In this document: in pieces, positions 8,090-15,633 of the stretch
How positions within the stretch are numbered: the stretch's first letter is position 1
Layout of the letters: every line of letters starts with the position of its first letter
Origin: VXRD01 sp965242535
Lineage (GTDB): Bacteria; Latescibacterota; UBA2968
Length of the DNA: 64,000 nucleotides
NCBI GenBank assembly: GCA_965242535.1
Contig: OZ251458.1
Location: forward strand, 124,001-188,000
Direction: 5' to 3'
Notes under the pieces: model-generated
Databases searched by the model: none
What the model was told of the DNA's origin: nothing
The model's input: only the letters and a program-made list of their open reading frames with translations
Translations under genes and position numbers: made by a program

Positions 8090-9061
8090 ATGCGCTTTTT
8101 GAAACTCTCCATCGTTCTCGTTCTGTTGTTTTTCAGCGCCGCTTGGGGTGACGCGGATAAAAACTCAAATAATATCGTCGTCGAAGTGCATCAATCCCAT
8201 GTGGGAACGGATATGTGGTATCGCGTCGGCGTTGTCGATCCCACGGCAAAGACGATTGACTGGGGCGAAAGTCACAAATACGACATCGGCCGCTTGCCCA
8301 TGTGCGATTTTGACGGGGATACGATTGTGGAAGTCCACGAGGGGCACGACGATTTGAGCCTGTGGTATCGCGTGGGCACGGTGGAGGAAAAGACGAGAAC
8401 CATCAATTGGAAAAGAAGCGTCAATTACGACGATCGGGGCAGGAGTCCGGTGATCGCCATCCGAGGCAATATCGCGGTTGAGATGCACCAGTCCCACGAC
8501 GGCACGGATTTGTGGTACCACGTTGGGATTTTGGATCGCGCAACCGGGTTTATCAACTGGAGTGAAAGCAAAAAATTTGATCGCGGGAAAATTCCGAGCA
8601 TTGGATTTCCCGAACTGGAATTGAACACCATCGTCGAAGTGCATCAATCCCATTCGGGCACGAATCTGTGGTACCACGTTGGCATTGTCGATCCGGCCTC
8701 GAGAACGATCCACTGGGGCGAAAGCCACCAATACGACGTCGGTCGCTTGCCCATGTGCGATTTTGACGGCAACACCATTGTGGAAGTGCATCAAGGGCAC
8801 GACGACCTGCAACTGTGGTATCGCGTGGGCACGGTGGAGGAAAGAACGCGGACCATTGTGTGGGGCAGGAGCGTGAATTACGACAGGGGCAAAATTCCCA
8901 CGGTCGCGATCAACGACAATATCGTAGTGGAGATGCACCAATCCCACGAGGGAACGTATTTGTGGTACACCGTCGGCATCTTGGACGAGACGACTCGGCT
9001 CATCCATTGGGGCGAGAGTCACAGATTCGATATGGGCAGGATCCCAAGCGTTGGGTTTTAG
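8090..9061 (+). CDS. Secreted six-repeat lectin-like (predicted beta-propeller) protein
   Basis: 323 residues. Signal peptide 'MRFLKLSIVLVLLFFSAAWG', then six ~50-residue repeats of the form V-E-V-H-Q-x-H..LWY-x-V-G..I-x-W-G-x-S..Y-D-x-G-R. Such repeats occur in secreted bacterial and fungal sugar-binding or toxin-associated proteins and are expected to fold as blades. They come in three subtypes in the order A-B-C-A-B-C ('EVHQSH', 'EVHEGHDD/HQGHDD', 'EMHQSH'), so a three-blade unit of about 450 bp has been duplicated. I chose ATG 8090 because it gives a clean signal peptide; the longer in-frame start at 7997 does not. Ligand unknown. Confidence 0.65.
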   Translation: MRFLKLSIVLVLLFFSAAWGDADKNSNNIVVEVHQSHVGTDMWYRVGVVDPTAKTIDWGESHKYDIGRLPMCDFDGDTIVEVHEGHDDLSLWYRVGTVEEKTRTINWKRSVNYDDRGRSPVIAIRGNIAVEMHQSHDGTDLWYHVGILDRATGFINWSESKKFDRGKIPSIGFPELELNTIVEVHQSHSGTNLWYHVGIVDPASRTIHWGESHQYDVGRLPMCDFDGNTIVEVHQGHDDLQLWYRVGTVEERTRTIVWGRSVNYDRGKIPTVAINDNIVVEMHQSHEGTYLWYTVGILDETTRLIHWGESHRFDMGRIPSVGF

Positions 9062-9072
9062 AAAAACTCACC

Positions 9073-9100
9073 TTGCCCAATGCGCGTTTTTTTGTAGATT
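9073..9100 (+). promoter_or_regulatory. Possible promoter of the glutaredoxin gene
   Basis: TTGCCC (9073-9078), 16 bp, TAGATT (9095-9100), 46 bp upstream of the start. Moderate match only. Confidence 0.35.
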
Positions 9101-9146
9101 GTGGAAGCAGGCAGACGACGACATTCATTTCTCAGGAGGTTTTTCG

Positions 9147-9515
9147 ATGGACAAGCCCAAAGTTATCGCCTATTTGAAGCCGGTTTGCGGCTGGAGCGGG
9201 GGCGTGCGGGCCGTGTTGGCAAAATACGGCCTCGACTACGAAGACCGCGACATCATCAACGATCCCGACAACTACCGGGAGATGGTGATGAAGAGCGGGC
9301 AACCTTTGCAACCCTGCGTTCAAATCGGGGATGAGATGCTGGCCGACATCAGCGGCGACGAGTTGGAAATGTGGTTGATCGAAAACGGCTACCGACCCGG
9401 CGGCCCGGATCCCTCAGTTCCGACCGACAGCTCCTGCACGGACGAACAGCACGAAGCGATGGCGCGCGCCGCAACCGCACAGCCGACCATTGCCAACCCG
9501 CACTTTGGTCGCTAA
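9147..9515 (+). CDS. Glutaredoxin-family protein with CGWS active site
   Basis: 122 residues with a thioredoxin fold: 'VIAYLKPVCGWSGGVRAVL' at the N-terminus and 'QPCVQIGDEML' at the cis-Pro position (Q-P-C-V). The active site is Cys-Gly-Trp-Ser, close to the CGFS of monothiol glutaredoxins, which carry [2Fe-2S] clusters or use glutathione. A C-terminal ~35-residue tail follows the domain ('DEQHEAMARAATAQP'). Start ATG 9147 has AGGAGG at 9134-9139. It is a monocistronic unit closed by the hairpin at 9538-9565. Confidence 0.8.
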   Translation: MDKPKVIAYLKPVCGWSGGVRAVLAKYGLDYEDRDIINDPDNYREMVMKSGQPLQPCVQIGDEMLADISGDELEMWLIENGYRPGGPDPSVPTDSSCTDEQHEAMARAATAQPTIANPHFGR

Positions 9516-9537
9516 CAAAGGATGGAGTTTCTCTCTG

Positions 9538-9565
9538 GGCGATCCGTTGAGGATCGCCTTTTTTT
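9538..9565 (+). terminator. Terminator hairpin that abuts the next start codon
   Basis: GGCGATCC (9538-9545), loop GTTGA, GGATCGCC (9551-9558) and seven T (9559-9565). The ATG of the uracil-DNA glycosylase begins at the next base, 9566. Confidence 0.85.
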
Positions 9566-10246
9566 ATGCCGAATCGCATCTTATCAAAAGAAATTGTCGC
9601 CTGCACCTCATGCGAGCGTCTGATCGCGTACTGCCGCACATTTGATCGGGTGGAAAATCGCAAGGTCGCCGACAGCGCCTACTGGGCAAAGCCCGTTCCG
9701 GGATTTGGGGATGAAAGGGCGCAACTGCTCATCGTCGGCCTGGCCCCAGGCGCGCATGGGGCCAATCGCACGGGCCGGCCATTTACGGGCGATGGCGCGG
9801 GCGACGCGCTTTACCGCGCCCTGTTTCGGCACGGTTTTGCCAATCGGGAAACGTCGATTGATCGCCATGACGGCATGCGTCTCGACGATGTGTACATCAC
9901 CAATGCCGTCAAGTGCGTCCCGCCTCAAAATCGCCCAAATGCCGCAGAGAAACGCGCTTGTCTCAAATGGCTGGATCGAGAGATCGCCTCGTTGCGCGGG
10001 GTCAAAATCGTTTTGGCGATGGGCAAGGATGCGTTTGACAGTTATGTTCGGTTGGAAAAGGCAGCGGGCCGCGTGACCCGCCTCAACGCATATCCGTTTC
10101 GGCACGGCGGAGTTTATCGTTTTGAGGGCAGCGATAAAACCCTCGTGGCGACCTACCATTTCAGCCGCTACAACATGAACACAGGCGTTCTGACCGAAGA
10201 CATGATCGATGTGTTGTTCCGACGCGTGCGTGCCCTGCTCGGATGA
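9566..10246 (+). CDS. Family 5 uracil-DNA glycosylase (UdgB-like)
   Basis: 226 residues. Motif 1 is 'GLAPGAHGANRTGRPFTGD', diagnostic of the UDGb (family 5) class, which lacks the catalytic Asp/Asn of other families at this site. Motif 2 is 'TYHFSRYNMNTG' near the C-terminus (usually H-P-S-x-x-N). Four cysteines for a [4Fe-4S] cluster are plausible: 'CTSC' near residue 13, Cys near residue 23 and 'KCVPP' or a later one. It excises uracil, and in this family also hypoxanthine, from DNA. ATG 9566 directly follows the T-run of a terminator and has no Shine-Dalgarno, so expression may be leaderless or dependent on readthrough. Confidence 0.85.
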   Translation: MPNRILSKEIVACTSCERLIAYCRTFDRVENRKVADSAYWAKPVPGFGDERAQLLIVGLAPGAHGANRTGRPFTGDGAGDALYRALFRHGFANRETSIDRHDGMRLDDVYITNAVKCVPPQNRPNAAEKRACLKWLDREIASLRGVKIVLAMGKDAFDSYVRLEKAAGRVTRLNAYPFRHGGVYRFEGSDKTLVATYHFSRYNMNTGVLTEDMIDVLFRRVRALLG

Positions 10247-10326
10247 GGAACGGACACACCTTGAGCGGTTCAACAAAAACTTGAGTTCGCGATGATTTTG
10301 GGCAGAGGGGCAGATCGCCGACCGCT

Positions 10327-10845
10327 TCAAGCGATCACGGCGAGGTAGGGAAGGTTGCGGTAGGCTTGATCGTAGTCGAGGCCATAGCCCACCACGAATT
10401 TGTCGGGGATGGTGAAACCGCAGTAATCGATGGGAACGGGTACGATGCGGCGGTCGGGTTTGTCGATCAGGGTGCAAACGCCGATGCTGCGTGGGTCTTT
10501 GTCCCGCAAGGACGCGATCAGCGCCGAGACCGTGCGCCCGGTATCCACGATGTCTTCGACGATGATCACATGGCGGTCGGCAATTTTACCGCTGAGGTCT
10601 TTTGAGAGCGTCACCGCGCCCGAACTCTCCGTTCCCCGATAGCTCGAAGCGACGATGAAGTCCATTTCAACGGGGCTTTTGATCGCGCGCGAAAGGTCCG
10701 CCAAAAAATAGATCGCGCCTTTGAGAATGCCCACGAGGACGACGCCCTCGGGATACTGCTCGGAAATTTCGGCGCCGAGTTCCTCAACGCGGTGCCGAAT
10801 CGCTTTTTCATCGATTAAAACGGATTTGACCCGAAGGGGCAACAT
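10327..10845 (-). CDS. hpt: Hypoxanthine phosphoribosyltransferase
   Basis: 172 residues, type I phosphoribosyltransferase of purine salvage (hypoxanthine/guanine plus PRPP to IMP/GMP). The PRPP loop is 'VIIVEDIVDTGRTVSAL' near residue 92, the flexible loop contains 'SSYRGTESSG' and the base-binding end 'DKFVVGYGLDYDQAYRNLPY' matches HPRT closely. Start at 10845 (minus) has GGAGAA eight bases upstream. Upstream in-frame codons to 10899 lack a ribosome-binding site. It is transcribed convergently with the glycosylase gene. Confidence 0.93.
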   Translation of the reverse strand: MLPLRVKSVLIDEKAIRHRVEELGAEISEQYPEGVVLVGILKGAIYFLADLSRAIKSPVEMDFIVASSYRGTESSGAVTLSKDLSGKIADRHVIIVEDIVDTGRTVSALIASLRDKDPRSIGVCTLIDKPDRRIVPVPIDYCGFTIPDKFVVGYGLDYDQAYRNLPYLAVIA

Positions 10846-10956
10846 GAGAAATTCTCCATGAGAGACACGATGGGCGGAGAGAGAAAGATAATGCCACAAA
10901 GCGATTGAGGCAAGTCAGTGAAAAAGGACGCAGGCATGAATATCTAAAATGTAATC

Positions 10957-10985
10957 TTGATTTCGCCGCGCAAAATTGCTATATT
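10957..10985 (+). promoter_or_regulatory. Promoter of mutL
   Basis: TTGATT (10957-10962), 17 bp, TATATT (10980-10985). It implies a leader of about 150 nt before mutL. Confidence 0.6.
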
Positions 10986-11008
10986 GTCTTTGGAGCTTAT
11001 GCTTCACA

Positions 11009-11117
11009 AAAAAACGCCTTGAATCTGCATAAGGGTGGCCCCGCAGGAAGTTTTCCGCTGTTTTACACCGGGACTTCGACAATTATTATTCGGCGCCCGG
11101 CGGGTTAGGCGTTTTTT
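11009..11117 (+). promoter_or_regulatory. Long inverted repeat in the mutL leader (possible attenuator)
   Basis: AAAAAACGCCT (11009-11019) and its perfect complement AGGCGTTTTTT (11107-11117) enclose 87 nt of leader RNA with further GC-rich palindromic stretches. The right arm ends in a T-run, so the structure could act as a terminator or attenuator before the start at 11143. Confidence 0.35.
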
Positions 11118-11142
11118 GTTTATCCGTTGGAGCACGCATGGC

Positions 11143-12930
11143 ATGGGCAATAAAATTCACATCCTTCCCGATGATATCGCCAACCGCATCGCCGCAGGCG
11201 AAGTGGTCGAGCGCCCGGCCTCTGTCGCCAAGGAATTGATCGAAAATGCGATAGATGCGGGATCGGATCGCATCCGCATCGAAGTCACCGCAGGCGGCAA
11301 GGAGAGCCTGCGCGTCAGCGACAACGGGAGCGGGATGTCGCGCGACGACGCGCTTTTGGCACTCGAGCGGCATGCGACGAGCAAAATCCAAAATTTGGAT
11401 GACCTGAAAGGGTTGCTCACGCACGGCTTTCGGGGCGAGGCCCTGCCCAGCATCGCCGCCGTGTCGCGGATGACCCTCGAAACGCAGGTGGCGGAAACCA
11501 TCGAGGGCACGCGCATAGATGTGGTGGGCGGCCGCGTGCGGGATGTGTCGGCGATTGGGCGCGGGCCGGGTACGACCATCACCTTGCACGGGCTCTTTTT
11601 CAACGTGCCCGCCAGGCGAAAATTTCTCAAGGGCGTCGATACGGAATTTCGCCATCTCGTGAATGTCGTGACCGCGATGGCGATGGCCTACCCCGAGATC
11701 GGATTTGACCTTAGACACAACGGACGCCCCGCGTTGCAACTGCCCAGGGCCAGCTTTGATCGCCGGGCCGAGCAGATATTCGGCGTGCGATACGGCAAAA
11801 ACGCCATTGGCGTGGAAAGCAGCGCGGCAGGGATAGAAGTGCGCGGCTTTGTCGGCAAGCCCGAGACCGCGCGAAAATCCGGCGCGCAGCAGGTCTTGAT
11901 CGTCAACCACCGATGGGTGCAACACAAAGCCATTGCCCATGCGGTGTACGAAGGCTATGGCGGGCTTTTGCCCAAAGGCCTGGCGCCGTCGTATTGCCTC
12001 TGCCTGAGCACCGATCCCGGCCGCATAGATGTCAATGTACATCCGTCCAAGCGCGAGGTTCGCTTTGCCGATGATCGGTCGATTTACGCGACCATCACCC
12101 GCGCTGTACAGCAATCGTTGCGCGGCGAAGACCTGATTCCCGAATTGAGCGACGAGGCGGTCGCCGCGATGCCCGAAGGCCCGCAAGTGCGCGTCGCGGA
12201 AAATCCCATGACCTATCAGCCCAAAGTGGGCGGCGAACCGCAGATGGCGTTGCCCCTCACCGTGCGGTCGTCGCAAGGAGGGGCCGAGGCCGCGCGCGCC
12301 GACGATGTCGAGGCGGTCGCCGAAGAGGACATGGCGCGGGTTTCCGTGTGGCAGTTGCACAGCAAGTACATTTTGGCGCACATCAAAAACGGGCTCATCG
12401 CGATCGATCAGCAGGTGGCCCACCAGCGGATTTTGTACGAACGCGCCATCGAAAACATGCACGCCCGGCCCGCGACGAGCCAGCGGATGCTGTTTCCGCT
12501 GACCCTCGCCTTTGGGGTCAAAGAAATTCATCTCGTGCGCGAGACCATGCCGCTCTTGGAGAAAATGGGATTTGGCATCCGAGATTTTGGCGGCAATACG
12601 GTTGTCGTCGATGCGATTCCCATTGGCCTGCGCGCCTGGCAAGACGGGCAACTTTTGCGCGGTATGATTCGGGATATGGCCCAAGCCGAACAGGCGACCG
12701 CCGTGCCGCCTGCAGGGCAGGAGCGACAGATCGCGCCGCAAGAACACCGCCTCGCATCGTCTTATGCGTGGCACACGTCCATCCGCACGGGCGAGGTTTT
12801 ATCCACCGAAGAAATGCGCGCGCTCATCGATCAATTATTCGCAACGCGCGAACCCTTCATCGGCCCTTACGGTCGCCCAACGCTGATCAAGATCGGGCTG
12901 GATGAAATCGACAATCGGTTCAAGCACTAG
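11143..12930 (+). CDS. mutL: DNA mismatch repair protein MutL
   Basis: 595 residues. The GHKL ATPase N-terminus is complete: 'KELIENAIDAG' (residue ~32), 'DNGSGM' (~60) and 'THGFRGEALPSI' (~95). The transducer domain and a C-terminal MutL dimerisation domain follow. The endonuclease motif, normally DQHAxxERxxxE, reads 'DQQVAHQRILYE' near residue 420: the His and the first Glu are both Gln. The nicking activity may therefore be lost or altered, although MutH-less bacteria usually keep it. Start ATG 11143 is the one in frame; the nearby ATG 11138 is not. No mutS is in the window. Confidence 0.93.
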   Translation: MGNKIHILPDDIANRIAAGEVVERPASVAKELIENAIDAGSDRIRIEVTAGGKESLRVSDNGSGMSRDDALLALERHATSKIQNLDDLKGLLTHGFRGEALPSIAAVSRMTLETQVAETIEGTRIDVVGGRVRDVSAIGRGPGTTITLHGLFFNVPARRKFLKGVDTEFRHLVNVVTAMAMAYPEIGFDLRHNGRPALQLPRASFDRRAEQIFGVRYGKNAIGVESSAAGIEVRGFVGKPETARKSGAQQVLIVNHRWVQHKAIAHAVYEGYGGLLPKGLAPSYCLCLSTDPGRIDVNVHPSKREVRFADDRSIYATITRAVQQSLRGEDLIPELSDEAVAAMPEGPQVRVAENPMTYQPKVGGEPQMALPLTVRSSQGGAEAARADDVEAVAEEDMARVSVWQLHSKYILAHIKNGLIAIDQQVAHQRILYERAIENMHARPATSQRMLFPLTLAFGVKEIHLVRETMPLLEKMGFGIRDFGGNTVVVDAIPIGLRAWQDGQLLRGMIRDMAQAEQATAVPPAGQERQIAPQEHRLASSYAWHTSIRTGEVLSTEEMRALIDQLFATREPFIGPYGRPTLIKIGLDEIDNRFKH

Positions 12931-13002
12931 GCGAATCGACGAATCGGCGTACAATGAGTTGCCTCTTAGGCCCATTCATCAACGATTCGATGAATGGATA
13001 AT

Positions 13003-13023
13003 CGCAGGGACAGGCCCTATGCC
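13003..13023 (+). repeat. Partial palindromic repeat next to an IS insertion
   Basis: CGCAGGGACAGGCC then CTATGCC matches the left two-thirds of the dispersed palindrome; the right arm is missing 13 bp before the IS end. Confidence 0.4.
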
Positions 13024-13035
13024 ATTTGTACCAAC

Positions 13036-14023
13036 GCGAATTAAGAGTAGAAAACGAGTGAGAAGCCCGTCGCGGCGACTCGTCCAAAGACATGGACGAG
13101 TAAGCCGTTATAGGATCGTACTTGAGATGTCACCGAGAGGTTCGTTTTTCGGTCTATCCAACGGAACACCCCCTCAATGTGTTGGCGGATGCGCGAAACC
13201 CTTTGAGAAAAGGGTTTTTCGTCCTCTGTCAAGCGGTCTTGCCCCCTCTTTCGCTTCACAGGCGTATAGAAGGTCAAGTTCTGCTCCTTTAAGAGCGTGT
13301 CTTTCAAGGTTTGATCGGCGTAGATTCTATGACCGTAGAGTTGTCCTTCAGGCAAAAAGGGCAAGCGGGGCAAGCGGGGTCGCAAGGCGTTCAGGTCATG
13401 GTGTGCGGCGCCTGTCAAGCCGATATCATCGGGTTTGGGCAAGCCCTTTGTGCGATAGTGTGCCAAGAGGTGAAGTTTGACGCCGTAATCCCCCATGTTC
13501 TTGGACGCGCACCCGCCTTTGCTGGGCAATTTGCTCGGCGACGCATGCTTTGCCACTGCGTGCCGATTGTGCCAGGACAAGCGGCATAGAATCCACCAAA
13601 TGGACATGGTGAAAGACATGGCTCAAAGCACGATCCTTGAGGGCTTGTTCAATGAGGGGGCAAAGACGTCCGCCAAGCGATTTAACCGCTGGATAAAGCC
13701 CGAATAAGAGGGTAAATGCGGAACCCACGCTTTGAGATGGTCGTGCGTGTCAATGTAAATCGCCTTGAGAGCGAGGTGTTGTTGCATCATCCCAAACAAA
13801 TAGACAGTGAGCACTTCTTGATCTGTGAACGTAACCGTTGGGTTGTTGCTCAGCCGTTGGCTGTGGATCCACAGATGCTTTCGAGAGTGCCGACAGATAG
13901 AAACATACAAGTGAATGCGTTTGTCTTGCCAATCCATCGCGTTCTGCCTCCTGATTTGAGGGTAAATGGGATTTTACACCTCAAAAAAGGGGAAAGACGC
14001 GATGGATTCAACTCTTAATTCGC
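13036..14023 (-). mobile_element. Decayed insertion sequence (~1 kb) with 13-bp terminal inverted repeats
   Basis: The ends are GCGAATTAAGAGT (13036-13048) and its exact complement ACTCTTAATTCGC (14011-14023). The element carries one minus-strand DDE transposase broken by frameshifts. CCAAC lies next to the left end (13031-13035) and again at 14028-14032, four bases beyond the right end, so a target duplication is uncertain. It sits between mutL and birA. Confidence 0.75.
13041..13937 (-). pseudogene. Frameshifted DDE transposase (IS982/IS4-superfamily-like)
   Basis: Three consecutive minus-strand frames together read as one transposase. The first (13937 to ~13655) has 'FTDQEVLTVYLFGMMQQH' and 'LPSYSGFIQRLNRL'. 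The second (~13675 to ~13555) has 'HLVDSMPLVLAQ', the first catalytic Asp. The third (~13560 to 13041) has 'YGVKLHLLAHYRTKGLP', 'GHRIYADQTLKD' and 'IRQHIEGVFRWIDRKTNL', the last with the catalytic Glu. At least two frameshifts separate them, so the gene is unlikely to give an active protein unless programmed shifting is used. Family assignment is by motif pattern only. Confidence 0.75.
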
Positions 14024-14083
14024 ATTGCCAACTAAATACTCCGCAAATTCTCTGAAGGACGGTGGAACGGCAAAGCGATCCCG

Positions 14084-14926
14084 ATGATGAATGAGTTGGT
14101 GCATACGCCTGTGCTCGTGCGCGCAATCAGAGTGTCTCGTATCTCGCATCTTTGGGACCGACTGCTGAATGCCGATTTTCCCATGACCTTTCTACCCCCC
14201 GAATGGCGCGACCGAGTGCGTTCCACCAACACTTGCCTTCTCCAACGCCTCTCCAACGGCGATGTATTGCCTTCTGGCTATGTCCTCGCCGCACGGGAGC
14301 AAATGGCCGGGCGCGGGCGTTATCGCCGTCAATGGATCGCACGGGCGAATGAAAACCTCACGTTTTCCTTTTTGCTCATCACAAAAGCCGCGTTTCCCCA
14401 ACTGGCCTCGCTGCCCATCGCCATCGCCCTGGGCATTGCCGACATGTTGGAAATACATGGGATGGACGCGCAAACCAAGTGGCCCAACGACGTCTTGGTC
14501 AACGACGCCAAAATTTGCGGCGTGCTCCTCGAGCGCAGCGATCAAAAATATCCCGATGGCGCGGCAATCGTCATCGGCATTGGCCTCAATGTCAACATGG
14601 ATGCGACAAGTGCCGCGCTCATCGACCGCCCGGTTACTTCAACGCGCCTTGAAACCGGACGCGAATGCGATCTCGAAACCGCGCTCGCGCAAGTCCTCTC
14701 GGCTATCGCCCCGTGGATCGAACGTTGGGAAAGAGGAGGTTTTGCGGCCCTACGCACGGCTTGGGAACGCCGCTGTGTTTATCTAGGCGAACGGATTTCA
14801 GTTGGGGAAGGCGAGGATGCGAAAACCGGAACGCTCGAGGGATTTGGCGACCACGGTCAACTGGTGCTACGTACGACAAACGGTCACCGCCATGAGATTT
14901 GGGCCGGCGATGTCGCGGCGATCTGA
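14084..14926 (+). CDS. birA: Biotin--[acetyl-CoA carboxylase] ligase, catalytic type without HTH
   Basis: 280 residues. Biotin/ATP motif 'GRGRYRRQW' and active-site 'KWPNDVLVN' are clear, and the C-terminal SH3-like domain ends in 'GHRHEIWAGDVAAI'. There is no DNA-binding N-terminal domain, so this is a monofunctional (class I) ligase that attaches biotin to the carboxyl carrier protein. The catalytic fold usually begins close to 'RVRSTNT' (residue ~45). The 40 residues before it are unusual, and ATG 14192 is an alternative start. The IS ends 60 bp upstream, so the original promoter and start may have been altered by the insertion. Confidence 0.88.
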   Translation: MMNELVHTPVLVRAIRVSRISHLWDRLLNADFPMTFLPPEWRDRVRSTNTCLLQRLSNGDVLPSGYVLAAREQMAGRGRYRRQWIARANENLTFSFLLITKAAFPQLASLPIAIALGIADMLEIHGMDAQTKWPNDVLVNDAKICGVLLERSDQKYPDGAAIVIGIGLNVNMDATSAALIDRPVTSTRLETGRECDLETALAQVLSAIAPWIERWERGGFAALRTAWERRCVYLGERISVGEGEDAKTGTLEGFGDHGQLVLRTTNGHRHEIWAGDVAAI

Positions 14927-15015
14927 AGAAGGTGGAAAAGTCGGGAGAAGGCATAAAACTACGAAAAGACGCAGGGCGGGGTATGAAGGCGAGTAATCCG
15001 AGCATCGCCAGCAGT

Positions 15016-15157
15016 TCACGGTGCGGAAAGCGCGCCGATCACCGCGACGCAAGCCGGGGGGAGCCGAACCACGATCAGTTTGGGCAGCGCGCCCGCCGTG
15101 CCCACGGGCTATCGGGGCATCGCAATAACGGTGGGCGGTTCGCTCATTCTGTTTTAG
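15016..15157 (+). pseudogene. Possible 3' remnant of a secreted or structural gene
   Basis: One frame reads continuously '...AESAPITATQAGG' and then 'SRTTISLGSAPAVPTGYRG' to 'IAITVGGSLILF' and a TAG at about 15155, a composition typical of a protein C-terminus. No start or ribosome-binding site precedes it, and 14927-15015 contains no other recognisable coding. It may be the tail of a gene lost by deletion. Confidence 0.25.
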
Positions 15158-15179
15158 GGCATCTGTGCCATCCCTTAAT

Positions 15180-15585
15180 TACTCTGTAAATTAAGTTATT
15201 CTCAATTTTGATATACACAACTCAGCACCCACATTGCTCGCTTTTCTAAAGCGTTTGGTCCTAAAGCATCGTGGGTTGCCTTCGATGCCTTCGGCGACCT
15301 ACTTTTTTTCAACAGCAAAAAAAAGTAGGCAAAAAATGCCGCTCTCATGCGCCGAGGGGCTAGGCACAGCGCAAATCGCTTTTGTAATCAAACGACATGA
15401 GTTGGCCTGCGAGGTGGGTTGCAAAATGGATGTGGGTTGCGAGACGGACTTGCGCGCTGTGCCTGATGGCTTTCATTGATAGTCTTTTGGGATGGCCCGT
15501 TTGGCGATGGCTTAATCGATGTACGGCATCACGGTCATCACGCTCTTAAAAAATTGATATTCCAAATTATTTAATTTACAGAGTA
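15180..15585 (+). mobile_element. MITE-like element, copy A (406 bp)
   Basis: It begins TACTCTGTAAATTAA and ends with the exact complement TTAATTTACAGAGTA, and is flanked by a 6-bp direct repeat CTTAAT (15174-15179 and 15586-15591). Inside is a 12-bp stem (CCTACTTTTTTT / AAAAAAAGTAGG) around position 15298-15330. Copies B (24288) and C (41361) share most of its length. A reading frame at 15234-15479 is open in all copies, but nearly all base differences between copies change amino acids, so it is unlikely to be a protein gene. It ends 48 bp before the lyase start. Confidence 0.85.
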
Positions 15586-15633
15586 CTTAATCCGCGTTCA
15601 GACATAGTGATAGGCCACCTAGAGGATCACACA

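Noticed and set aside
8165..9022. 285-codon minus-strand frame opposite the lectin-like gene
   Set aside because: A repeat-driven mirror frame without a signal peptide or ribosome-binding site.
10905..11108. Short plus-strand frame in the mutL leader as a leader peptide gene
   Set aside because: No ribosome-binding site and the region is better explained as promoter plus structured leader.
13495..14018. Plus-strand open frames across the IS
   Set aside because: They are shadows of the minus-strand transposase, whose three frames together show a coherent DDE protein.
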